A stretch of 38,388 bases of DNA from CAZMBI01 sp964564675 (GTDB lineage Bacteria; Pseudomonadota; Alphaproteobacteria; Rickettsiales; UBA3002). Both the position numbers and the translations under genes were made by a program. The DNA lies in NCBI GenBank assembly GCA_964564675.1, contig CAZMBI010000017.1:1-38388 (forward strand), in the 5' to 3' direction. Shown here in pieces: positions 7,871 to 14,458 of this stretch (position 1 is the first letter of the stretch; every line of letters begins with the position of its first letter). The notes beneath the pieces are model-generated. The model ran no database searches, had not been told where the DNA came from, and worked only from the letters and a program-made list of their open reading frames with translations.

Positions 7871-9202
7871 ATGGGGATTTTAAAACAACTTGGCAGAAGC
7901 AAATGGTTTGCGTCCGGGCAGGGGGCATGCTCTGAGGTGGCGGCGATGGAGTCAACCCGGCTGGAATCGGCAGTCACCGGTGAGTCCACCCGCAAACTAA
8001 CCAATCCGGTCGAACATCTGCTGCACGATACGGCGCTGCATGCCAAGGCGGAGGAGAAGGAATTTTCCCTTTCGCTGATGATTAAGCAGTTGCGCAGTCG
8101 GCGTTATGCGGGGGTCGGCCCGGCGAATGTCGGCGATATGCGCCATATTCACTTTCCCGATCTGCTGCATAAGGCCGGCCTTGAGCATTTTGTATTTGAT
8201 GGCAAGGGCCTTGCGGCGCTGCGTGACTATGCCGGCAATGAGGCGTTGGCCATACGGCTGGACGGTGCCGTGCTTGGCGGCTGCGTGATCCATCCAGATT
8301 CGGGATTTCCGGGTATTGCCATGTCGGACGATATCCAAACCCTCGACGGCATGCTGGTCGATCATGCCAATATCGAGGGACTGATTTTTGAGGGGTTTGA
8401 CATGCCCTGCAGCATGCATTTGCTCAAGCTGAACCTGGAAAACTGCAAATTTCGTGGCTTTGGCGAAAAAGGCATGCGCCAGACCGGCATTCATTTCATC
8501 GGTACGGATGCGCGCGGCATTGACTTAAGCGGCGCCAAGCTCGCCAACCTGACCTGTGAGCAAAGCACCATCGATTATGCCACCCTGCGCGATGTGTCGG
8601 TGATTAAGGTGCATACCAATCAGGCTTCGCTGCAGGGAGTCAGCTTCGAAAACGGGACGTTCGGGCCGGCCAGTGAGATGAGCAACAGTAACCTGATGTG
8701 CGCCGATTTTGCCGGGGCGCAGCTGGGCGATTTAAACATGTCCCAATCCAACTTATGCGGCGCCAATCTGGAAGGCGTCGATATAACGGAGGTCAAGCTC
8801 GATCAGGCGCAAATCCGGGCCGAGGATCTGCTCGGTGCCATCGGGCCCGAGGGGCCGATTCAGAATCTGGAACAGGCCCGCGCCTTTATGAAGCAGCGCG
8901 GCATGAGTGAGCCCAGCCATGCCGTGGCCAATCAGGTGCTCAACGTACATCTGGAAATGCAGCGTTTCAATGCCATGAAAAGCCGCGGCGCGGCCCATGA
9001 GGGCAAAGGCATGGACAATATGGACAAGGCGCTGGTTGAGGCCTATAAGCAGATGCATCAGAACAAGATTCGCCTGAGCCACGAAAAACTGAAAGGGATC
9101 AGCCAACAGGAGAAAGCTTCCGTGGCAATCGAAGTGGCCAAACATAAGGTCGATCACTCAGCGGAATATGTCCGCCATCGCAGCACGCGCCAGTCTTCTT
9201 AA
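7871..9202 (+). CDS. pentapeptide-repeat protein
   Basis: A 443-residue soluble protein whose middle (about 150–330) contains degenerate pentapeptide repeats of the A(D/N)LXX type, clearest in DLSGAKLANL, CADFAGAQLGDLNMSQSNL and GANLEGVDITEVKLDQAQI. Such repeats fold as a right-handed quadrilateral beta-helix. The N-terminal 90 residues and the C-terminal 110 residues, which are helical, charged and Met/Lys/His-rich, do not look like known domains. No signal peptide or membrane segment is seen. The start could be the GTG at 7865 or the ATG at 7871; no good ribosome site distinguishes them. Family members include gyrase-protecting proteins and many effectors, and nothing here picks between these. 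The repeat call is good; the function is unknown. Confidence 0.8.
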   Translation: MGILKQLGRSKWFASGQGACSEVAAMESTRLESAVTGESTRKLTNPVEHLLHDTALHAKAEEKEFSLSLMIKQLRSRRYAGVGPANVGDMRHIHFPDLLHKAGLEHFVFDGKGLAALRDYAGNEALAIRLDGAVLGGCVIHPDSGFPGIAMSDDIQTLDGMLVDHANIEGLIFEGFDMPCSMHLLKLNLENCKFRGFGEKGMRQTGIHFIGTDARGIDLSGAKLANLTCEQSTIDYATLRDVSVIKVHTNQASLQGVSFENGTFGPASEMSNSNLMCADFAGAQLGDLNMSQSNLCGANLEGVDITEVKLDQAQIRAEDLLGAIGPEGPIQNLEQARAFMKQRGMSEPSHAVANQVLNVHLEMQRFNAMKSRGAAHEGKGMDNMDKALVEAYKQMHQNKIRLSHEKLKGISQQEKASVAIEVAKHKVDHSAEYVRHRSTRQSS

Positions 9203-9277
9203 CGTTTTTCCATCTTATAACTTGTCTAATCTCATCCGACTGCCTATATTCCACCGAAACATTAAAGGAAGCATGCG

Positions 9278-9892
9278 ATGACTGCGACAAAAGCTGCCCC
9301 TTTGGCCCTGTCTGCCCGCCCCTCGCGCGAGGAGGCAATGGAAGCTGTGCGCACCCTGATCCGCTGGGCCGGTGACAATCCCACGCGCGAGGGCATGCGT
9401 GATACGCCCAAACGGGTGATCGAAGCGTACAGGGAATGGTTTGCCGGTTATGATGAGTCGCCGGAGGCGATTCTATCGCGCACCTTCGAGGAAGTCGAAA
9501 ATTACGATGAGATGGTGCTGCTGAAAAATATGCGGCTTGAGTCACATTGCGAGCACCATATAGCGCCGATCATCGGCAAGGCGCATGTGGCCTATCTGCC
9601 CGATACCCGCGTCGTGGGCATCAGTAAGCTGGCACGGCTTGTGGATGTTTTTAGTAAGCGAATGCAAACACAAGAAGTGTTGACGGCTCAGATTGCCGAT
9701 ACCTTGCAGGAAGTGCTGCAACCCAAAGGAGTGGCGGTGGTGGTTGATGCCCGCCATCAGTGCATGACCACGCGCGGCGTGCATAAAACCGAGACCACCA
9801 CGGTGACCAGCCGTATGCACGGGCTGTTCAAAAAGGATCCGCGCACGCGCAGTGAGTTTATGGCGCTGATTGCCGCCCCAGATGTGGGGTAG
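9278..9892 (+). CDS. folE: GTP cyclohydrolase I
   Basis: Converts GTP to 7,8-dihydroneopterin triphosphate, the entry step to folate and, in many bacteria, to queuosine precursors. The 204-residue length is typical. Zinc ligands are visible as C91 and H94 (ESHCEHHIAPI) and C162 (ARHQCMTTRGV); the substrate-binding GISKLARLVD and the C-terminal TSRMHGLF are intact. The sequence AAAGGAAGC precedes the start; of two nearby ATGs, the one giving MTATKA is in frame. The genes that follow on the same strand, a Maf-family pyrophosphatase and a PTPS/QueD-like protein, suggest use of its product in pterin or deazaguanine chemistry. Confidence 0.97.
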   Translation: MTATKAAPLALSARPSREEAMEAVRTLIRWAGDNPTREGMRDTPKRVIEAYREWFAGYDESPEAILSRTFEEVENYDEMVLLKNMRLESHCEHHIAPIIGKAHVAYLPDTRVVGISKLARLVDVFSKRMQTQEVLTAQIADTLQEVLQPKGVAVVVDARHQCMTTRGVHKTETTTVTSRMHGLFKKDPRTRSEFMALIAAPDVG

Positions 9893-9966
9893 GTATCAGG
9901 CAGCGGGGACCGGCGTCGGTTTTTGATTGTCTTTTGCTGATGTCTGATGCCTGATGCCTGATGCCT
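9892..9966. repeat. palindromic intergenic element with TGATGCC heptamer array
   Basis: Left arm GGTATCAGGCA (9892–9902) pairs with TGCCTGATGCC (9948–9958) with one mismatch. The right side is four tandem heptamers, TGATGTC then three TGATGCC, filling exactly 9938–9965. It starts at the last base of the folE stop codon, and its last unit contains the maf ATG (9961). A similar design occurs between clpS and clpA. Confidence 0.6.
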
Positions 9967-10575
9967 GTTACTCAGCATATCCCTCTCGTGCTGGCTTCCG
10001 GTTCGGCAGTGCGCGCGCAGATGCTCAAACAGGTCGGGCTCAATTTCAGCGTGGTGCCTTCGGGTGTCGATGAAGAGGCGATCAAGCAGCGGTTTCTGTC
10101 GGCCGGAAACGGGGAGCCCGTCGCTCTGGCCGGCGCACTGGCACGCGCCAAATCCGGTGGCGTGGCCGCTGATTATCCGAACCATCTCACGCTCGGGGCC
10201 GATCAGCTCTGCGTCGGGGAAGACGGTGTTATTTTTGATAAGCCGGGCTCGCCGGAGCGCGCCTGCGAGCAGCTCCGCCACCTGCGTGGCTGCACGCATG
10301 CACAACACAGCGCGGTTTGCCTGATGCGGGGCGAGCAGGTGCTGTGGGAAACGGTGGCCACGGCGCAACTGACCATCCGAAAGTTGTCTGACAGCGAAAT
10401 CGCGGCCTATGTGGCGGCCGATCAGCCGTTGCAATCTTGCGGCGCCTACCGGCTGGAAGGGCTGGGCCGGCATCTGTTTTCGGAGATTGCGGGCGATCAC
10501 GATGTGATTAAAGGATTGCCGCTTGTGCCTTTGCTGTTTACGCTTTATCAACAACGCGCTATCACACTGGATTAA
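9961..10575 (+). CDS. Maf-family nucleoside triphosphate pyrophosphatase
   Basis: Small cytoplasmic NTP pyrophosphatase of the Maf/HAM1-like fold, which removes non-canonical or excess nucleotides (dTTP/UTP or m7GTP, depending on subfamily). The 204-residue protein has the N-terminal phosphate-binding LASGSAVRAQML (S-x-S-x-x-R, residues 11–22) and GADQ in place of the commoner GADT. It also has FDKPGSPERACEQL, equivalent to the family G/KP...A...L motif, and a C-terminal GAYRLEGLG. The subfamily is not assigned. The ATG lies inside the last TGATGCC repeat unit and has no obvious Shine-Dalgarno sequence, yet any later start would remove the catalytic loop. It ends 8 bases before the PTPS-like gene. 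Confidence 0.85.
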   Translation: MPVTQHIPLVLASGSAVRAQMLKQVGLNFSVVPSGVDEEAIKQRFLSAGNGEPVALAGALARAKSGGVAADYPNHLTLGADQLCVGEDGVIFDKPGSPERACEQLRHLRGCTHAQHSAVCLMRGEQVLWETVATAQLTIRKLSDSEIAAYVAADQPLQSCGAYRLEGLGRHLFSEIAGDHDVIKGLPLVPLLFTLYQQRAITLD

Positions 10576-10583
10576 TATTCCGT

Positions 10584-11453
10584 ATGCGAAACGTCGACTT
10601 ATTTGTGGATAATCTGACCGTCATTGACTGTTCGGTGCTGGATCCCCTGCACGGGCTTTCCGGTGCCAGCTGGATCTGTGATATCGTGCTGGCTGGTGCG
10701 CTTGACAGCCAGTCGATGGTGATGGATTTTGGGCTGGTCAAAGCCCGTATCAAGCAAGCAATCGACCGGCTGGTGGATCATCGCCTGCTGGTGCCACAGC
10801 ATGCTGAATCATTAATCGAATATGAAGCGAGCGAGGCGTGTGTCACGTTAACCTGGCGCGATCACGCCGGGCACGTGCTCCAGCTTTCCACCCCCGCGCA
10901 GGGTGTCTGCACGCTGCCTGTGCCGGCGATCAGCCGACAGGCCGTAGGCGACTGGCTGCCGACGCTGCTCATGCCGGTAGTGGGCGAGAATGTCGATCAG
11001 GTACGCGTGCAGCTGCGCGAAGAGGCCATGACCGGGCCCGGCTATCATTATTCACATGGCCTGAAAAAGCATGACGGCAATTGCCAGCGTATCGCCCACG
11101 GCCACCGGTCCAAACTGGAAATCTGGCGAGACGGGCAACTGGCCGAAGACCTGATGCGGCAATGGGCGCTTGACTGGGACCATATCTATGTCGGTAGTCG
11201 CGAAGACATCGTCGCGCGTCAGACCGCATCCGGGCAGGAGTACCTAACTTTCGCCTACGAGGCCGATCAGGGCCGTTTCGCGCTGCAACTGCCTGCGGCG
11301 CGCTGCCGGCTGATTGAGGGTGACTCAACTGTCGAGACGATAGCGGCACACATACTGGCCGAGCTGGCGGCGCGCGAACCCAACTCTCAGTTTATCGTTA
11401 AAGCCTATGAAGGCGTCAGCAAGGGCGCGATCGCCAGAAATGTGTCACCTTAA
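10584..11453 (+). CDS. two-domain 6-pyruvoyl-tetrahydropterin synthase / QueD-like protein
   Basis: A 289-residue protein made of two T-fold halves related to 6-carboxytetrahydropterin synthase (QueD) and PTPS, which use dihydroneopterin triphosphate, the FolE product. The first half carries MDFGLVKARI and DHRLL, like the DF...K...DH..L segment of QueD. The second half carries the zinc and catalytic residues: YHYSHGL (about 162–168), then NCQRIAHGHR (about 173–182), with the catalytic Cys and the HGH pair, and it ends with VKAYEGVSKG, matching the substrate-binding Glu. QueD is normally about 120–150 residues, so this is a duplicated form. The position behind folE and maf supports pterin or queuosine-related chemistry; the exact product is unproven. 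Confidence 0.75.
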   Translation: MRNVDLFVDNLTVIDCSVLDPLHGLSGASWICDIVLAGALDSQSMVMDFGLVKARIKQAIDRLVDHRLLVPQHAESLIEYEASEACVTLTWRDHAGHVLQLSTPAQGVCTLPVPAISRQAVGDWLPTLLMPVVGENVDQVRVQLREEAMTGPGYHYSHGLKKHDGNCQRIAHGHRSKLEIWRDGQLAEDLMRQWALDWDHIYVGSREDIVARQTASGQEYLTFAYEADQGRFALQLPAARCRLIEGDSTVETIAAHILAELAAREPNSQFIVKAYEGVSKGAIARNVSP

Positions 11454-11510
11454 TACTATGAATAGATTAAAACACTGGTCAATACAGTACAGCTACGCTA
11501 CACCCACACC

Positions 11511-11762
11511 ATGTCGGAACGATTAGTCAGATTTGATGCAGGCAGTCTGATTTTCCGCCAGGGCTATCCCGGCGAACATGCCTATATCGTGCGCAGCGGG
11601 GAAGTGGAGATATTCAAAGAGCACCCCGACGGCAGCGAAGAACGCCTGGAGATTATGACCGACGGGCAGATGTTCGGCGAACTGGCGCTGCTTGACGATG
11701 CGCCGCGTTCCGCCTCGGCGCGGGCGCATACCGACTGCGTGCTGCAGATTATGGAGATATGA
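11511..11762 (+). CDS. minimal/truncated cyclic-nucleotide-binding domain protein
   Basis: An 83-residue protein consisting only of the beta-roll of a CRP-type cyclic-nucleotide-binding domain. The phosphate-binding cassette is intact: FGELALLDDAPRSA, with Glu57 and Arg66, the residues that contact the cyclic phosphate and ribose. The chain stops right after the last strand (TDCVLQIMEI), so the C-terminal helices and any DNA-binding domain are missing. A full-length relative of the same domain lies at 13459–13872. It may be a free-standing sensor or the surviving front part of a longer gene; the bases after the stop, read in other frames, gave no convincing continuation. The nearby class III cyclase could supply its ligand. 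Confidence 0.7.
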   Translation: MSERLVRFDAGSLIFRQGYPGEHAYIVRSGEVEIFKEHPDGSEERLEIMTDGQMFGELALLDDAPRSASARAHTDCVLQIMEI

Positions 11763-11777
11763 CGCGTATTTGGATGA

Positions 11778-12083
11778 TTAGCGTTTGGTGCGTGTCTGTT
11801 GCGCCAGCACCTGGCGCGCCTCCTCTTCAAATTGGTGGTTCACGCCGTGTTCACGCTCCATGCGGGTTTTCACATCCGGGGGCACATCCGTACCGAGTCC
11901 CCATTCGACGATCTCGCCGAAATCTTCCAGATTAAACGCGCCCGAGCGCTGCGCCTTGCGGAAGGCCTTGGCCTTGGTGGCGCTGAGTTCGAGATAGGCC
12001 CAAAACGGCTCACCATCGGCCCGCTGGCCCTGTACCAGAATGGTAAAGACGCATTGTTTGTCACGCGGGGGGATTGACGTCAT
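11778..12083 (-). CDS. small hypothetical protein, 101 aa
   Basis: Function not recognised. A soluble, charged protein with an N-terminal beta-looking part (QCVFTILVQGQ, FWAYLELSATK) and a helical C-terminus (NHQFEEEARQVLAQQ). The reading frame extends upstream to a TTG inside the preceding gene. The ATG at 12083, four bases after that gene's stop codon, is a far better start and implies translational coupling with the small membrane protein. Two short genes so closely coupled usually act together. It ends 15 bases from the end of the convergent truncated cyclic-nucleotide-binding gene. Confidence 0.6.
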   Translation of the reverse strand: MTSIPPRDKQCVFTILVQGQRADGEPFWAYLELSATKAKAFRKAQRSGAFNLEDFGEIVEWGLGTDVPPDVKTRMEREHGVNHQFEEEARQVLAQQTRTKR

Positions 12084-12087
12084 TCGG

Positions 12088-12402
12088 CTACAATGCAACG
12101 CCGTGTCCGGCTTGTAAACGCTCCAGTTCGGCTTGCTGGCGAGCTTTATTGGAGACCACTTCGGCGCGGCCGTTCAGCCAGTCGGCAAAATGCCAGCCGG
12201 CAATACTGGCCAGAAAGCCCACGCCCCACATGGCGACGTCTTTAGCCCCGGAAGGGTCTGAGGCCAGGGCGGGTGTCAGATTTGGGTTCATCACTTCCCA
12301 TCCGGCGAAACCCAACCCGATGGCGGTGGCGGCAACGCCGATAATCGATGCAACCTTGACGATGGAGGCGGTGATAACCGTGACTGCGCCGAGAACGCTC
12401 AT
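12088..12402 (-). CDS. small membrane protein with two transmembrane helices
   Basis: A 104-residue protein with a long hydrophobic segment at about 5–33 (VTVITASIVKVASIIGVAAT and onward) and a second at about 56–76 (AMWGVGFLASIAGWHF), followed by a charged helical tail (NKARQQAELERLQAGHG). GGAG lies nine bases upstream of the ATG. The layout, a small two-helix protein with a cytoplasmic-looking tail, recalls holins and VirB2/TrbC-type pilins in size only; no sequence motif supports either. It is the first gene of a two-gene unit with the 101-aa protein and is divergent from the MBL-fold gene, 73 bases away. Confidence 0.65.
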   Translation of the reverse strand: MSVLGAVTVITASIVKVASIIGVAATAIGLGFAGWEVMNPNLTPALASDPSGAKDVAMWGVGFLASIAGWHFADWLNGRAEVVSNKARQQAELERLQAGHGVAL

Positions 12403-12475
12403 GCTACTTTCTCCACAATATTTTAGCTTTTGTTAAACCTTTTACTCTATTCTATCAAAAAAACAGGACAAATGC

Positions 12476-13393
12476 ATGCCTTTATGGCATAGCAACGCAT
12501 CGGAAACTCGCACAGAAAGCTGCCGTATGGCTGACAGCTTGCAGGATGAGAACGCGGCGCACCGCTTCATGATTAAATTCTGGGGCGTGCGCGGCTCGAT
12601 GCCCACGCCCGGTCCGAGCACGGTACGCTATGGCGGCAATACCTCCTGCGTGGAAATGCGCTGCGACGATCAGCTGCTGATTTTCGATGCCGGTTCCGGG
12701 TTGTTCCAGCTCGGCGGGTCGCTGACGAATGAAAACGAGATCAATATCTTTTTAAGCCACACCCATCTGGATCATATCCTGGGCTTTCCGTTTTTCTCGC
12801 CGGCGCACAGCCCCGCCAACCGTATTCGCATCTGGGCCGGGCATCTGCAGGAGGAGGGGCGCAATGTGCGCGACGCCCTGCAACAGCTTATGTCGCCGCC
12901 GCTGTTCCCGCTGACGCCGGATTTTTTCCAGGCGGAAATCAGCTATTATGATTTTGCCGCCGGCAATCCGCCGCCTTGCGAGCAGTTGCTGGCCAAGGGC
13001 ATCGATATTCAGACCCTGCCGCTGAACCATCCGGACCGGGCAACCGGCTACCGGGTCAATTTCCGCGGGCACTCCGCCTGTTACATCACCGATATCGAGC
13101 ATACCGACCGCCTACTGGATACTGCCTTGCTGGACTTTATCAAGGAAAGCGACATCCTGATCTATGATAGCACTTATGATGACCGGGAGTTCGAAGGCTA
13201 TATCGGCTGGGGCCATTCCACCTGGCAGCACGGGGTGCGGCTGGCCGATGCCGCTAAGGTCAAAAGCCTGGTATTGTTTCATCACGATTATAATAACTCC
13301 GATGAGGTGCTCGACCGCCGCGGCGAGGAGCTCGAGGCCATGCGGCCAAATGACCATATCGCCCGCGAAGGCATGGTCATCCGGCTGATCTGA
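12476..13393 (+). CDS. MBL-fold metallohydrolase
   Basis: A 305-residue metallo-beta-lactamase-fold hydrolase. The core begins at FWGVRGSMPTPGP (about 35–47), typical of the branch that includes phosphodiesterase-like MBL proteins, followed by GGNTSC and the di-metal site SHTHLDH (H95, H97, D99, H100). Further metal ligands are likely the Asp in YITDIEH and the His in LVLFHHDY. No signal peptide is visible, so it is probably cytoplasmic. The substrate is unknown; some relatives cleave cyclic nucleotides. That would fit its place between two cyclic-nucleotide-binding proteins and near a cyclase, but this is inference. Met18 or Met32 are alternative starts; AGGA before 12476 favours the long form. 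Confidence 0.85.
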   Translation: MPLWHSNASETRTESCRMADSLQDENAAHRFMIKFWGVRGSMPTPGPSTVRYGGNTSCVEMRCDDQLLIFDAGSGLFQLGGSLTNENEINIFLSHTHLDHILGFPFFSPAHSPANRIRIWAGHLQEEGRNVRDALQQLMSPPLFPLTPDFFQAEISYYDFAAGNPPPCEQLLAKGIDIQTLPLNHPDRATGYRVNFRGHSACYITDIEHTDRLLDTALLDFIKESDILIYDSTYDDREFEGYIGWGHSTWQHGVRLADAAKVKSLVLFHHDYNNSDEVLDRRGEELEAMRPNDHIAREGMVIRLI

Positions 13394-13458
13394 TGGCTTA
13401 TCGGGCGGATGGTAGATATGCCACCGGTTTAGAACTGGTCATCGTGACCGGCAGCGTG

Positions 13459-13872
13459 TTAGCGCACCAGGGAATAGTGAATTATCTCCTGGCTATGTTC
13501 GGTGTTGGCGGCGGCTTCCGGGTTGTAATCCTTAAGAAAGTCACGAATCGTTAAAACCAGCACCCGGAAAACCCCGCGCATGACCGGGTCGAGCTGCTCG
13601 ACACGATGCTGGAAATTTTGCCGGTTCATGGTATAAAACCCGCAATCTGTTTTGGCGACCACCGTGGCGTTACGCGGGCTGCTATTGACAAGTGCCATTT
13701 CGCCGAACACCGAACCATCTGAGAGCTCTGCTAATTCCCGTACACCGCCATTTTCTTTACGAAAAATTTGCACCGTGCCGTAGCAAGTATAATACAGGCC
13801 GTCATTCGCCTCGTCGCCCTCGTTGAATACGACCTCGCCTGCTTTCACCATGCGCGTGGGCATCACATCCAT
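13459..13872 (-). CDS. cyclic-nucleotide-binding domain protein
   Basis: A 137-residue single-domain protein of the CRP-type cyclic-nucleotide-binding fold. The phosphate-binding cassette FGEMALVNSSPRNATVV has the key Glu58 and Arg67, so ligand binding looks possible. The domain is complete, ending with helices (FQHRVEQLDPVMRGVFRVL) and a short tail, but has no helix-turn-helix, kinase or channel part. It may therefore act as a free regulatory subunit. GGAG lies six bases before the ATG. It converges with the MBL-fold gene and diverges from the exported TPR gene. Confidence 0.85.
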   Translation of the reverse strand: MDVMPTRMVKAGEVVFNEGDEANDGLYYTCYGTVQIFRKENGGVRELAELSDGSVFGEMALVNSSPRNATVVAKTDCGFYTMNRQNFQHRVEQLDPVMRGVFRVLVLTIRDFLKDYNPEAAANTEHSQEIIHYSLVR

Positions 13873-14021
13873 AACGGCTCCATTTCTTAATAAAAGCGAA
13901 AAAATTAGCGGTTTTTAACTTTTTATTAAGGCTTGCCGCCTAAGCTATGTAGTAATGTATAGGATTCATCGCCGACAGACAAGCGGTGAACCAAAAAACG
14001 AACAGTAAACGAGGTGCAAGC

Positions 14022-14429
14022 ATGAGCAAGGCGATTACATTACCCAAAATGGCATTGGCTTCCTTTGTCCTCCTGATCGGACTATTTCTTGCTATTCCCG
14101 CCCAGTCAGACGAAAGCTATGGCGCCAAACAGGCGCAATTCAAAGAAATGTATGCGCAGTTGCTGGACGATCCGAGCAATACGGATCTGACCTTGCAATA
14201 TGCGGAACTGGCAGCCGAATTAGGCGATTATGAAGCGGCGGTTTCGCCGCTGGAGCGGCTGCTGATGAGCGATCCGGATGTGCCGAAAATTCGGCTCGAA
14301 CTGGGTATCCTGTATTATCTATTAGGCTCGTACGATATGGCAAAGACCTATCTTCAAGAAGCCAAACAAGCGCAATCGGCCAAACCGGAGATTATTGAAC
14401 AAGCAGACGAATACCTACAGCGCATGTAA
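14022..14429 (+). CDS. exported tetratricopeptide-repeat protein
   Basis: A 135-residue protein with an N-terminal signal peptide (hydrophobic core LASFVLLIGLFLAIPAQS, likely cleaved near residue 30). It is followed by about two TPR units (LTLQYAELAAELGDYEAA; IRLELGILYYLLGSYDMA), so it is probably periplasmic. The frame is open upstream to a GTG at 13986, but GAGGTG six bases before the ATG at 14022 fixes the start. It lies 29 bases before the large FecR-domain gene on the same strand and probably shares its transcript. Its TPRs resemble those at the front of the Slam-like barrel protein at 20324–21805, especially the stretch ending in R(L/V)(D/E)LG, which suggests related partner binding. 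Confidence 0.8.
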   Translation: MSKAITLPKMALASFVLLIGLFLAIPAQSDESYGAKQAQFKEMYAQLLDDPSNTDLTLQYAELAAELGDYEAAVSPLERLLMSDPDVPKIRLELGILYYLLGSYDMAKTYLQEAKQAQSAKPEIIEQADEYLQRM

Positions 14430-14458
14430 TCCATGCGAACGATAGGGGGGAGCGAATT

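Noticed and set aside
12088..12402. VirB2/TrbC pilin or holin
   Set aside because: Only size and two hydrophobic segments agree; no conjugation, type IV secretion or phage genes nearby.
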